Shown here in pieces: positions 18,031 to 26,541 of a stretch of 64,000 bases of DNA. Position numbers and translations under genes: made by a program. Source of the stretch: Mycobacteroides immunogenum (lineage in GTDB: Bacteria > Actinomycetota > Actinomycetes > Mycobacteriales > Mycobacteriaceae); contig NZ_CP011530.1 of the NCBI RefSeq assembly GCF_001605725.1, positions 248,001-312,000 of the forward strand, given 5' to 3'. A model generated the notes under the pieces. It saw nothing but the letters and a program-made list of their open reading frames with translations. It was not told the DNA's origin and did not search any database. The first letter of the stretch is position 1. Every line of letters starts with the position of its first letter.

Positions 18031-19227
18031 ATGGCATATGACGTCGCCCGGGTGCGTGGTTTGCACCCGTCCCTCGGCGACGGGTGGGTACATTTCGATA
18101 CCCAGGCAGGGATGTTGATCCCTGATGCGGTTGCTACGACTGTATCCACAGCTTTCCGGGGATCCTTTTCCGACACGCGGGGCCCGCACCCCAGTGCGCG
18201 GCGCAGCGCCGCAGTTCTGGAGGCCGCCCGGCACGCCGCCGCCGACCTGGTGGGCGCCGACCCGGGCGGGGTGGTGCTGGGCAGCGATCGCGCGATCCTG
18301 CTGAACTCCCTCGCGGAGGGGTCGTCGTCCAAGGCGGGTCTCGGCTATGAGCTGGTGGTGTCCCGGCTCGACGAAGAGGCCAACGTGCAGCCCTGGTTGC
18401 GGTCAGCCAACAGGTACGGCGCCAAGGTCAAATGGGCCGAGGTGGATATCGAGTCCGGCGACCTGCCGTCGTGGCAGTGGGAGTCGTTGATTACCAAGCC
18501 GACTCGCCTGGTGGCGGTGACGGCGGCGTCGTCGACGCTGGGCACGGTGCCGGATCTGCAGCAGGCCACCAAGCTCGCACATGCGGTCGGTGGGCTCGTG
18601 GTGATGGATTGTTCGAGCCTGGTGCCGTATCGCGGCTTCGATATCGAGGACCTGGATGCCGATGTCGTCGCGTTCAATGCGACGGCGTGGGGTGGACCGC
18701 CGGTGGGCGCGCTGGTGTTCCGGGACCCGGCGCTGCTGGATTCGATCAGTTCGATCTCACTCAATCCGTTGGCCACTGGTCCGGCGCGGCTGGAGCTGGG
18801 CGGGCATCAGTTCGCGATGCTGGCCGGTCTGGTCGCCAGCGTCGAGTACCTGGCCGGTCTGGACGAGTCCGCGTCGGGTACCCGGCGGGAGCGGCTGCTG
18901 ACGTCCCTGAACTCCGCGGGCGCCTATCTGGACTGGCTGTTCCGGTACCTGGTGAGCGCGCTACGGACGTTGCCGCGTGTCATGGTCATCGGGGCGCCCG
19001 AGGACCGGATTCCGGCGCTCAGCTTCACGGTGATCGGTGTTCCGGCGGACCGTGTGGTGCAGCGCCTGGCCGACAACGGGGTGTGTGCGATCGCCAACAC
19101 CAGCTCGCGGGTGCTCGACGCCATCGGTGTCAACGAGATCGGCGGCGCGATCACGGTCGGTTTGGGCCACTATTCGACGGCCGCCGAGGTCGACCAGCTG
19201 GTGCGCGCGGTCGCCTCGCTGGGCTGA
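18031..19227 (+). CDS. Cysteine-desulfurase-like protein lacking the PLP lysine (Rv3778c-like)
   Basis: A 398-residue class V aminotransferase-fold protein related to NifS/SufS. The Asp that holds the PLP ring nitrogen is retained (VVMDCSS), but where active enzymes have SGHK before GP this protein has NATAWGGP, so the Schiff-base lysine is replaced by Ala219. The GHHC/GSAC-type cysteine loop is also not seen. It may be a non-catalytic member or use another chemistry. The ATG at 18031 has AAGGTG upstream; a GTG three codons earlier is possible. It is divergent from the Rv3779-like gene. Confidence 0.72.
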   Translation: MAYDVARVRGLHPSLGDGWVHFDTQAGMLIPDAVATTVSTAFRGSFSDTRGPHPSARRSAAVLEAARHAAADLVGADPGGVVLGSDRAILLNSLAEGSSSKAGLGYELVVSRLDEEANVQPWLRSANRYGAKVKWAEVDIESGDLPSWQWESLITKPTRLVAVTAASSTLGTVPDLQQATKLAHAVGGLVVMDCSSLVPYRGFDIEDLDADVVAFNATAWGGPPVGALVFRDPALLDSISSISLNPLATGPARLELGGHQFAMLAGLVASVEYLAGLDESASGTRRERLLTSLNSAGAYLDWLFRYLVSALRTLPRVMVIGAPEDRIPALSFTVIGVPADRVVQRLADNGVCAIANTSSRVLDAIGVNEIGGAITVGLGHYSTAAEVDQLVRAVASLG

Positions 19228-19249
19228 CCCTGGCTGGCCCCACTCCTCA

Positions 19250-19308
19250 CCGAGTGTGAGCGCTGGGGCTCACACTCGGGGATATTCGCGCCCTGACGCT
19301 CACACTCG
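19250..19308. repeat. Palindromic repeat cluster, copy 2
   Basis: CCGAGTGTGAGC at 19250-19261 is followed by its inverted copies GCTCACACTCGG at 19268-19279 and GCTCACACTCG at 19298-19308. This repeats the arrangement at 5387-5448. Here it fills the short gap between two convergent genes, where a hairpin could act as a bidirectional terminator. Confidence 0.6.
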
Positions 19309-19313
19309 ACGGC

Positions 19314-20300
19314 TCAGCGGGTCAGCAGCACCTTTCCTAGGACCTCGCCGTTCTCCAGCAGCCGGTGTGCCTCGGCAGCCTGGCTCAGCGGAATCTCGGC
19401 GCCCACGATGGGACGGACCTTGTCCGCCTCGACCAGCGGCCATAGGTTCTGCAGGACCGATTCGACGATCGCCGCCTTCCCGGAGGGACCGTCGTTGGGG
19501 CGGGCGCGCAGCGTGGTGGCGGTGAGCGAGCCGCGTTTGGCGATCAGCCTGGCGATGTTCAGTTCGGCGGCTATGCCCCCTTGCATGCCGATGATGATCA
19601 GGTGTCCGTCGTTGCCGAGGGCGTCGATGTTCCGGCCCAGATACTTCGCTCCCATGATGTCGAGAATTCGATCGACGCCGGCGCCGTCGGTAAAACTGTG
19701 AACGGCCTGTACAAAATCTGTGTCGCGGTAGTTGATGGTGAGGTCTGCGCCAAGATCACGACAGGCGTCGAGCTTGGCGGGAGTGCCGGCGGTGACGGCG
19801 ACCCGCAGGCCCAGTGCCTTGGCTACCTGAATGGCGTGGGTGCCGATGCCACTGGCGCCACCATGGATCAGGATTGATTGTCCCGCTGACATTTTCGTGA
19901 CCATCATCATGTTGGACCACACCGTGCACGCGACCTCGGGAAGTGCGGCCGCGACGTCGATGGGGACGTTGGCCGGTATCGGTAGCAACTGGCTAGCGGG
20001 CGCAACCACTTTTTCCGCGTAGCCGCCGCCGGAAAGCAGCGCGCAAACGGGTTGTCCCACAGACCATTGCGTAACGCCCGTGCCAAGAGCGGCGATGGTG
20101 CCGGAACATTCCAAGCCCAGAATGGAGCTTGCTCCAGGTGGTGGGTTGTATAACCCCTGACGTTGCAGCAGATCGGCACGATTAGCTGCCGCGGCGGTCA
20201 CGTCGATCAAGATCTCGCCGGGACCTGGGATTGGATCGGGAACTTCCGTCCAGCACAGCGCTTCTGGCCCACCCGGATTGTCAACGGTGATAGCGTGCAT
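19314..20300 (-). CDS. NAD(P)H:quinone oxidoreductase, zeta-crystallin type (Rv3777-like)
   Basis: A 328-residue medium-chain dehydrogenase/reductase of the zinc-free quinone reductase branch. It has the N-terminal GroES-like fold (AANRADLLQRQGLY, PGASSILGLECSG) and the Rossmann segment ILIHGGASGIGTHAIQVAKALG near residues 143-164, without the structural zinc cysteines. It probably reduces quinones or enals with NADPH in the cytoplasm. It is convergent with the Rv3778c-like gene and divergent from the MarR gene at 20403, which may regulate it. Confidence 0.85.
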   Translation of the reverse strand: MHAITVDNPGGPEALCWTEVPDPIPGPGEILIDVTAAAANRADLLQRQGLYNPPPGASSILGLECSGTIAALGTGVTQWSVGQPVCALLSGGGYAEKVVAPASQLLPIPANVPIDVAAALPEVACTVWSNMMMVTKMSAGQSILIHGGASGIGTHAIQVAKALGLRVAVTAGTPAKLDACRDLGADLTINYRDTDFVQAVHSFTDGAGVDRILDIMGAKYLGRNIDALGNDGHLIIIGMQGGIAAELNIARLIAKRGSLTATTLRARPNDGPSGKAAIVESVLQNLWPLVEADKVRPIVGAEIPLSQAAEAHRLLENGEVLGKVLLTR

Positions 20301-20402
20301 GTCATCCAGACTATGCCGAGCTATCGGCCACTGGGTTATTAGACGCAGCGGACGGAGGCGCGGTCTAGGCCACAGCGTGGTCGGCGGGAAGGGGGATGGC
20401 GT

Positions 20403-20906
20403 ATGAGTACGCGTTCGGAGAGTGAAGTTCCGGGACTTGATCTCGCGGAATTTCGTTCATGGCAAAACTTTTGGGTGGCAACAAACCGGCTAAATTTTCT
20501 ATTGAATCGCAAGATGGTTGCATCGCACAGCATTTCGCTCACCGATTTTCATGTGCTGCAGCAGTTGTTGCGATCTGCCAACGGCAGTTGCCGCATGGGG
20601 GATATTGCGAGCAGTCTGCTGGCCTCGCGTAGCCGGATCACCCACCAGGTGCGCCGCCTGGAGGAACAGGGCCTGGTGAAGCGGGGGTCGATGCCGCAGG
20701 ATCGCCGCGCGGTGCTGGCGGCGCTGACCGAGCAGGGGCGCACGCTGGGCGAGGCGGCCATGCGGACGTACTCCGAATGCGTGCGGGAGCACTATCTGAT
20801 GCGCCTGACCCGGCCCCAGCAGGCGGCCATCGCCGAGAGTTTCCGGCGGGTGGGTGAGGGGGCCGAAGAGGCGCTGCACGACGCCGACGGACGCGGCGGG
20901 GAGTAA
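20403..20906 (+). CDS. MarR-family transcriptional regulator
   Basis: A 167-residue winged-helix protein. The DNA-binding core reads MGDIASSLLASRSRITHQVRRLEEQGLVKR followed by the MarR wing PQDRRAVLAALTEQG. MarR proteins are dimeric repressors released by phenolic or oxidative ligands. It is divergent from the quinone reductase gene over a 102-bp gap, an arrangement typical of a repressor and its target; that link is inferred. Confidence 0.87.
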   Translation: MSTRSESEVPGLDLAEFRSWQNFWVATNRLNFLLNRKMVASHSISLTDFHVLQQLLRSANGSCRMGDIASSLLASRSRITHQVRRLEEQGLVKRGSMPQDRRAVLAALTEQGRTLGEAAMRTYSECVREHYLMRLTRPQQAAIAESFRRVGEGAEEALHDADGRGGE

Positions 20907-20937
20907 GCCGCCACGCGGAGCCGCTAGGCTTGCCGAC

Positions 20938-21024
20938 GGTGGCGTGGCAGAGCGGCCTAATGCACTCGCCTTGAAAGCGAGAGACGGCTAACACCGTCCG
21001 GGGGTTCAAATCCCTCCGCCACCG
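20938..21024 (+). tRNA. tRNA-Ser (anticodon TGA)
   Basis: An 87-base class II tRNA: acceptor GGTGGCG pairs with CGCCACC before discriminator G; anticodon stem CTCGC/GCGAG holds loop CTTGAAA (anticodon TGA); a long variable arm and T-loop GTTCAAATC follow. No CCA is encoded. Confidence 0.95.
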
Positions 21025-21078
21025 CTCTTAGGGGCAGTTCGGGCGGGCGATTCACGACCGGCCGCTTGATCGCCCGTG

Positions 21079-21990
21079 TTACTGCTTGTCAGCCGTCACC
21101 ATGTTGGTGTACCTCAGGGTGTCCCAGCCCAGGCTGCCAAATACCGGGAGCTCGAAGCCAGAGGTATTCATGTAGTCCAGCAGCGCGGTCCGTTCGGCAG
21201 ACCACCCACGGCCGCGCAGCCAGGTCGCTGCTTCGCTCCGGGGCTCGTTGTAGATCAGTGCGAGAAAATCGGCCAGCGGCGAGCCGCCGGGCCCCGCGGA
21301 GTCCTCCGCCTGCGCCCGGCGCAACGCGAATTCGACATCGGGGTAGGTGTCACGCTGTTCCACTGCGATGTGGCTGCCCGGCGCGGCCAGGCTGTTGATG
21401 GTTTCCAGGAGTAGGTCCTGGGCCGAGGACTTGAGGAAGAACAGCAGGCCCTCGACCAGCCATGCCGAGGGCTCCGCCGGATCGAACCCGCTTTCTTGTA
21501 AGACCGTCGACCAATCCTGTCGCAGGTCAACCGAGATGGGATGGCGGATGGCGCCGGGAGCCGCATTGTGGGCGTCCAGAGTTTCCTGCTTGAACTGTTG
21601 GACCAGCGGCTGATCCAGCTCGTAGATCCGTGTTCCGGTAGGCCAGGGCAAGCGGTATGCGCGGCAATCCAGCCCAGATGCCAGCAGCACGATTTGGCGC
21701 ACTCCCGCACCGCCGGTCCTCGAGAAGAAGCTGTCGAAGAACGTTGTACGTGCGGCCTGGAAATTGGCGAAGCTGCGCCCGAAATCTTCACTGGACAACG
21801 CGTGGTCCGACTCCTTGCGCTGCACCAAATCGCTCCACTGACCTCCCGCTGCGCGGCAGAAGAGTTCGGCATAAGGGTCGATCGGCGTTCCGCTGACAGG
21901 GTGGCGCGCGAGTGCCCGGCCGGCGGCCACAGCCAATGCCGTCGAACCCACGCTCGTTTGAATATCCCAGGCGTCTGTGTCGGTGCGCAT
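21079..21990 (-). CDS. SAM-dependent methyltransferase, leucine carboxyl methyltransferase-like
   Basis: A 303-residue member of the large mycobacterial methyltransferase family resembling eukaryotic leucine carboxyl methyltransferases. The SAM site is IVLLASGLDCRAYRL near residues 99-113, followed by the acidic ribose-binding block YELDQP and SVDLRQDW. Family members occur in many copies in mycobacteria and their substrates are mostly unknown. It is transcribed towards tRNA-Ser. The 228 bp upstream to the OsmC gene are less GC-rich and hold no further feature I can support. Confidence 0.8.
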   Translation of the reverse strand: MRTDTDAWDIQTSVGSTALAVAAGRALARHPVSGTPIDPYAELFCRAAGGQWSDLVQRKESDHALSSEDFGRSFANFQAARTTFFDSFFSRTGGAGVRQIVLLASGLDCRAYRLPWPTGTRIYELDQPLVQQFKQETLDAHNAAPGAIRHPISVDLRQDWSTVLQESGFDPAEPSAWLVEGLLFFLKSSAQDLLLETINSLAAPGSHIAVEQRDTYPDVEFALRRAQAEDSAGPGGSPLADFLALIYNEPRSEAATWLRGRGWSAERTALLDYMNTSGFELPVFGSLGWDTLRYTNMVTADKQ

Positions 21991-22217
21991 ACTTCGATGC
22001 TACGGATTAAAAAGCGCTCTACCGCTGCGAGTCTGCTGTGAAGTATTTGCCGGGATTCATGCGTCGCACACCTAGGTCCGACGCTGGAGTCGTTAATTAG
22101 CTTGCTACTGTGCTGATTTAGCGGGCATGGCTACTAATAAGTGCATGTCACCTGCATATGTTGCGGGTTGCGGACGCGTGTGTCTGGTTCTTTGCTGGCT
22201 CAGGCAGGCCGGGGCGC

Positions 22218-22742
22218 CTACGCGCCGGAGCCCTGGGTGATCAGCGTGGTGTGTACCGGTGTGGACCCTGTGGTCAGATCCAGCACCGGGCAGTGGGCGT
22301 CGACGGCCTCTTGCAGCTCGCGGTAGCGCTCGTCGGTGTCTGGCCCGGAGACCGTCACGGTAACGCGGATCTGTTGAAAGCCGGGCCGGACGGTGTTGTC
22401 CAGGCCGAAGAAGCCGCGCACATCGAGATCGCCCTCCGCGCTGGCGCTGAGCGAATCCACTTGGATGCCAAGCCTTTCAGCCCAGAACCGGTAGGTGACC
22501 ACTTGGCAGGACAGCAGTGAGGCGAGGTAGTACTCGACGGGGTTGGGCGCCGTGTTCTGCCCGCCGAGGCTCGGCGGTTCATCGACATGCACGCGGTACT
22601 TGCCCAGGGCGATCTCGCTACCGACAGTGCCCTCTGGTTGGGCGGAGGCCTTGAATACCACCTGCGCCGCGGCGGGATTGCCGGCCACGGCGGCCCGAGT
22701 CGCGTCGGTGATGGCGTTGAGAGAGGTTGTCGAGGCAGTCAC
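22218..22742 (-). CDS. OsmC-family protein
   Basis: An OsmC/Ohr-fold protein that may act as a thiol-dependent peroxidase in the cytoplasm. The helix with the first cysteine is visible in YYLASLLSCQVVTYRF, and the second conserved Cys in DAHCPVLDLTTG, so the two redox cysteines are retained. The start is uncertain: I give the GTG at 22742 (174 residues); an ATG at 22763 or an extension to 22814 are in frame, and none has a clear ribosome site. It is divergent from the methyltransferase gene at 22857. Confidence 0.78.
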   Translation of the reverse strand: MTASTTSLNAITDATRAAVAGNPAAAQVVFKASAQPEGTVGSEIALGKYRVHVDEPPSLGGQNTAPNPVEYYLASLLSCQVVTYRFWAERLGIQVDSLSASAEGDLDVRGFFGLDNTVRPGFQQIRVTVTVSGPDTDERYRELQEAVDAHCPVLDLTTGSTPVHTTLITQGSGA

Positions 22743-22823
22743 GTGGGGCCACGCTAGCGGCATCGGGCGCGCATGTGCAGGGTTGCGCCCGTGATGAATC
22801 CAACGGGGAGACACGTAGCCCTA

Positions 22824-22850
22824 TTTAAAAGGAGAAATTTCCTCTAAATT
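22824..22850 (+). promoter_or_regulatory. AT-rich palindrome over a leaderless -10 box
   Basis: An imperfect palindrome with AAATTT at its centre (22824-22847) is followed by TAAATT at 22845-22850, a TANNNT -10 box six bases before the GTG at 22857. The overlap of palindrome and -10 box suggests an operator for the methyltransferase/HTH/cupin operon, possibly bound by its own HTH product. Confidence 0.4.
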
Positions 22851-22856
22851 TGAAGT

Positions 22857-23657
22857 GTGGCGGAGAACGAAAAGCTGCCCCTGGCGGGGCGGCGAGATGA
22901 AGACCTTCCCGGGCACTGGCTGCTCGCGCGGCTGGGCAAGCGGGTCCTGCGTCCAGGCGGTCTGGAACTGACCACTCGGCTTCTGGCCGCCGGGAAGGTG
23001 ACCGGTGCGGATGTGGTCGAGCTGGGTCCGGGGCTGGGCCGGACCGCGCGGGACATCGTGGCATTGCGGCCGCGGTCCTACGTCGGTGTCGACGACACCG
23101 CTGCCGCCACGCAGTCGGTACGCGACGTCGTCGCACCGTGCGGCGGGCGGGTGATCGTCGCCGATGCGGCCAGCACCGGTCTCGCCGACGCCAGTGCCGA
23201 TGTCGTGGTGGGCGAGGCGATGCTGACCATGCAGACCGACAAGGCCAAACGTGCCATCGTTGACGAGGCGTATCGGGTGCTGCGGCCGGGCGGCCGTTAC
23301 GCGATCCACGAACTGGGGCTCACGCCTGATTCTGTGGACGCCGAAGCTAAGGACGACATTCGCCGCGCCCTTGCCCGCTCGATCAAGGTCAACGCCAGAC
23401 CACTGACCGTGGCCGAATGGACGGAGCTGCTCAGTGCTTCGGGATTCGAGGTGGTGAGCACCGACAGGGCGCCCATGGCCCTGCTCAACCCACGGCGCGT
23501 GGTCGCCGACGAGGGCGTTGTCGGGGCCCTGCGACTGGTGAAAAACGTTCTCCTGAATGGGGCGGCGCGTAAACGTGTGCTCGCCATGCGGCGCACCTTC
23601 GACGAGCACAAGGATGCCTTGACGGCGGTCGCGATTGTCGGTGTCCGTCCGGAATGA
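22857..23657 (+). CDS. Class I SAM-dependent methyltransferase
   Basis: A 266-residue Rossmann-type methyltransferase. Motif I is DVVELGPGLGRTARD near residues 52-66; the post-motif VGVDDTAAA and motif VLRPGGRYAIHEL resemble UbiE-type enzymes acting on small molecules or lipids. The GTG at 22857 is probably the first base of the transcript. It overlaps the HTH regulator gene by 4 bp, which in turn overlaps a cupin gene, giving a three-gene operon. The substrate is unknown. Confidence 0.8.
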   Translation: MAENEKLPLAGRRDEDLPGHWLLARLGKRVLRPGGLELTTRLLAAGKVTGADVVELGPGLGRTARDIVALRPRSYVGVDDTAAATQSVRDVVAPCGGRVIVADAASTGLADASADVVVGEAMLTMQTDKAKRAIVDEAYRVLRPGGRYAIHELGLTPDSVDAEAKDDIRRALARSIKVNARPLTVAEWTELLSASGFEVVSTDRAPMALLNPRRVVADEGVVGALRLVKNVLLNGAARKRVLAMRRTFDEHKDALTAVAIVGVRPE

Positions 23658-24331
23658 CCGTCAACCGTAGAGCGGGCCAACAGCGCGAGCGCGTCCTGGA
23701 CGTGCTGCGCCAGGCGTCACGGCCGGTGGGCGCTCAACACATCGCCGACAGTCTGCGGATACACATCACCACGGTGCGGTTCCATCTCAAGACCCTCGAA
23801 GAGCAGGGGCATATTGTCCGGCGTGGTGGTGCCGCCGAGCAGAAGGCGGGCAGGCCCAGCCTGTCGTACGCGATCGCGCCCCGCCTCGACTACGCCGACG
23901 TGGTGGCGTTGTTCGCGGTACATCTCGGTGGCAGCGCCGCCGAGCGTGAATCGCGTGCCGCGCTGGTCGGGGCCGACCTAGCGCACCGCGTGAATGTGGC
24001 GCGGCGCCGGGACCCGTTGCCTGCCGCGGACTTGGTCGTGGAAACCCTTGGTGAACTTGGCTTTACGGTGCACTCGACGTTGATGTCGTTCGGGCGAGTC
24101 ACCGTGCAGATCTGTTCGTGCCCACTTGCCGAGATCGCCACGACGGCACCGGAGGTGGTCCGGGGCATCCAGCGGGGCCTGATCCAGGAAGTGCTCGACG
24201 TCAACGCCGAGGCAATTGGCGGGCGGTTTCAGGTCACCGTGTCACCCGACGCCGCTCACGGTGACTGCACGGTCAGCATGGTGCTGGAGCCACACACGAA
24301 AGAGAGGCAGGCATGGACGTCATCTCGATAA
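23654..24331 (+). CDS. HTH transcriptional regulator with C-terminal cysteines (SufR/ArsR-like)
   Basis: A 225-residue regulator with an N-terminal winged helix (about 8-70; GAQHIADSLRIHITTVRFHLKTLEEQGHI). The C-terminal ligand domain has ICSCPLAEIA and a later Cys in HGDCTV. SufR-type repressors bind an Fe-S cluster through cysteines in this region, but the full cysteine set is not present, so cluster binding is doubtful. It is cotranscribed with an upstream methyltransferase and a downstream cupin and probably controls the operon. Confidence 0.75.
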   Translation: MTVNRRAGQQRERVLDVLRQASRPVGAQHIADSLRIHITTVRFHLKTLEEQGHIVRRGGAAEQKAGRPSLSYAIAPRLDYADVVALFAVHLGGSAAERESRAALVGADLAHRVNVARRRDPLPAADLVVETLGELGFTVHSTLMSFGRVTVQICSCPLAEIATTAPEVVRGIQRGLIQEVLDVNAEAIGGRFQVTVSPDAAHGDCTVSMVLEPHTKERQAWTSSR

Positions 24332-24648
24332 CGGCCCTAGGCGACGAGCACGTCGAAACGGCGCGAAGTGCGCACAGCGGCCGGTCGGCACACACCGTGC
24401 ACGGGGGTAGTGGCCACGCGCTACGCCAGGTGGTCATGGCTCTGGCGGCGGGCGCGAAGCTTGCCGAGCATGAAAACCCCGGCGAGGCAACCCTATTGGT
24501 GCTCAAGGGGCGGGTTGAGCTGGCCACCTCCAACGCCAGGGCGGCCGCCGCGGCTGGGCAGTATGTGGTCATTCCGCAAGAGCGCCACGACCTTACGGCG
24601 CTGGAAGATTCGGCAGTGTTGCTGACGGTGGTGGGCCGGGCGGGGTGA
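24313..24648 (+). CDS. Small cupin-domain protein
   Basis: A 111-residue single cupin. The second-half motif (GEATLLVLKGRVEL, then GQYVVIPQERHDL) is visible, and AEHENPGEATLLVL supplies His and Glu candidates for metal binding. Small cupins of this kind bind metals or small ligands. Its start lies within the end of the HTH gene (19-bp overlap), so it is translationally coupled. Function unknown. Confidence 0.75.
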   Translation: MDVISITALGDEHVETARSAHSGRSAHTVHGGSGHALRQVVMALAAGAKLAEHENPGEATLLVLKGRVELATSNARAAAAAGQYVVIPQERHDLTALEDSAVLLTVVGRAG

Positions 24649-24669
24649 GCCGCCCGGCCGCTGGTCCCG

Positions 24670-26541
24670 TTAGGCCTTGGGGCCGCCGCTTTCCGCCAGT
24701 CGCCGTACGGCGTCGATGAAGACGTCGATCTCGTCGAAGGTGTTGTAGAACGCGAACGATGGCCGCACCGTCTGCTCCAGCCCCAGCCGGCGCAGGATCG
24801 GTTGCGCGCAGTGATGACCGGCGCGCACCGCGATGCCGTCGGCGTTCAGCGCCTTACCTACCTCCACCGGATCATGTCCGTCGAGCACGAACGACAGCAC
24901 CGAGGCCTTGTGATCGGCCGTCCCGACCAGAGTCACGCCGGGAATCGCCGCCAACCGCGGTGTCGCGTACTCCAACAGCGCGTGCTCGTATTCGGCGATT
25001 CTGTCGATGCCGATGCGCTCGACGTACCGCAGTGCCTCACCCAGCCCGACGGCATCGGCGATGTTCCCGGTGCCCGCCTCGAACTTGTTCGGCGGACCCT
25101 GGAACACCGCACGCTGCAGGGTTACGTCGGCGATCATGTTGCCGCCGCCCTGCCACGGCGGCGTCTCCGCCAGCGCGTCCTCGCTGCCGTAGAGCACGCC
25201 GATTCCGGTGGGGCCGTAGATCTTATGACCCGAGAAGACGAAGAAGTCCGCGCCGAGTTCCTGCAGGTTCACCGCCAGGTGTGGCACCGACTGCGCACCG
25301 TCGATGAGCACGCGCGCGCCGTAGCGGTGCGCGATCTCGACGATCTGCTTGGCTGGGGTCACCGTGCCCAAGGCGTTGGAAACTTGGGTGGCCGCAACCA
25401 ATTTGGTGCGCGGACCGACCAGATCCTCCAGCTCGGCCAACAGCAGGTTGCCGGCATCGTCCACCGGGGCCACCTTGATGATGGCACCCGTCTTCTGTGC
25501 GATCAGTTGCCACGGAACGATATTGGCGTGGTGCTCCAGATGGGTGATGACAATTTCATCGCCGTGCCCCAGATTTTTGCCACCCCAGGCGTGGGCCACC
25601 AGATTGATGGCCTCGGTGGCGCCGCGCACGAAGATGATGTTCTCGTCCGCCTCGGCGCCCAGGAACTTGCGCGCGGCACCGCGTGCGTCCTCGTACGCGT
25701 CGGTGGCCCGTGCCGCCAATTCATGTGCGGCACGGTGGATGTTCGAGTTCTCGTGCTGATAGAAGTGCACCAGCCGATCGATCACCGACTGTGGCTTCTG
25801 GGTGGTGGCGGCGTTGTCGAACCAGATCAGCGGCTTGCCGTTGACGGTTTCGGACAGGATCGGGAAATCGGCCCGAATCGAGGCGACGTCGAAGGCGCGC
25901 GCGTCTTCATGGATCGGTGCGGCAGTGGGCGCCCCGCCCAGGAAGTAGTAGTTCGCCTCGTCGCCTCCCGTCGGTGCCACGGGGGGCGACCAACCCAGAT
26001 CTGGCACCGAAAGCGCCTCTGAGTGCGGGGCCACCCGAGGTGAAGCGACGGCCGGGGCCACCACAGGGGTGGCGAGCACACCCGGAATCGTCGGCACCAG
26101 CCCCGAGGGGACCGCGAAGTCGGCCAGTCCGGTCGTCGGATAGCCCGTTGCGGCGGTATGTGCCGCCGAGCTGCCCGAGGTCAGGTCACCGCCGCCACCG
26201 CGTGGAGCCACCGGCACGGCACCGGGAACACCGTCGGGCGTGGCCGAACTGAAGGCCGCGACGGGCGGGGCCACCGTGGCCGTCGCCAGCGCGTCGGCCA
26301 CCGGAGCCGGTGCGTATGGGCTGGCCAACGAACCGGCGGTGGCCGCCGCGGAGGACCCCGCCGTCGCGTCCGGCACGGTGCCCCGGGGCGCGACGGGAAC
26401 CGCCGGTCCCGGGGTATCGATACCAGGCGCGCCGGAAGGTGTTGCCTCCCAGAACAGTTGAGTGGCCAGTGCGGCCAGCTCGGCCGACGACGGGAATCCC
26501 GGCGGGCTGTCCGCTACTGGAATCTCATCACTTGTAGGCAT
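24670..26541 (-). CDS. Cysteine desulfurase, encapsulin cargo type, with long disordered N-terminus
   Basis: SufS-type PLP enzyme that removes sulfur from cysteine, giving alanine and enzyme persulfide. The 623-residue protein has a 200-residue Ala/Pro-rich N-terminal region, then a complete desulfurase domain (about 215-623). PLP Lys440 sits in FSGHKIYGPTG and the persulfide Cys578 in RAGHHCAQP. Family 2A encapsulins load desulfurases through such disordered N-termini; FWEATPSG near the start and YYFLGGAPTA near 203 are candidate targeting blocks. The region contains an internal duplication around PVAPRG...GSSAA. The ATG at 26541 overlaps the encapsulin gene by 14 bp, so shell and cargo are coupled. 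Confidence 0.9.
   Translation of the reverse strand: MPTSDEIPVADSPPGFPSSAELAALATQLFWEATPSGAPGIDTPGPAVPVAPRGTVPDATAGSSAAATAGSLASPYAPAPVADALATATVAPPVAAFSSATPDGVPGAVPVAPRGGGGDLTSGSSAAHTAATGYPTTGLADFAVPSGLVPTIPGVLATPVVAPAVASPRVAPHSEALSVPDLGWSPPVAPTGGDEANYYFLGGAPTAAPIHEDARAFDVASIRADFPILSETVNGKPLIWFDNAATTQKPQSVIDRLVHFYQHENSNIHRAAHELAARATDAYEDARGAARKFLGAEADENIIFVRGATEAINLVAHAWGGKNLGHGDEIVITHLEHHANIVPWQLIAQKTGAIIKVAPVDDAGNLLLAELEDLVGPRTKLVAATQVSNALGTVTPAKQIVEIAHRYGARVLIDGAQSVPHLAVNLQELGADFFVFSGHKIYGPTGIGVLYGSEDALAETPPWQGGGNMIADVTLQRAVFQGPPNKFEAGTGNIADAVGLGEALRYVERIGIDRIAEYEHALLEYATPRLAAIPGVTLVGTADHKASVLSFVLDGHDPVEVGKALNADGIAVRAGHHCAQPILRRLGLEQTVRPSFAFYNTFDEIDVFIDAVRRLAESGGPKA

Noticed and set aside
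24802..26022. Long plus-strand frame opposite the cysteine desulfurase
   Set aside because: Antisense shadow of a conserved PLP enzyme in high-GC DNA; no ribosome site and no recognisable motif.
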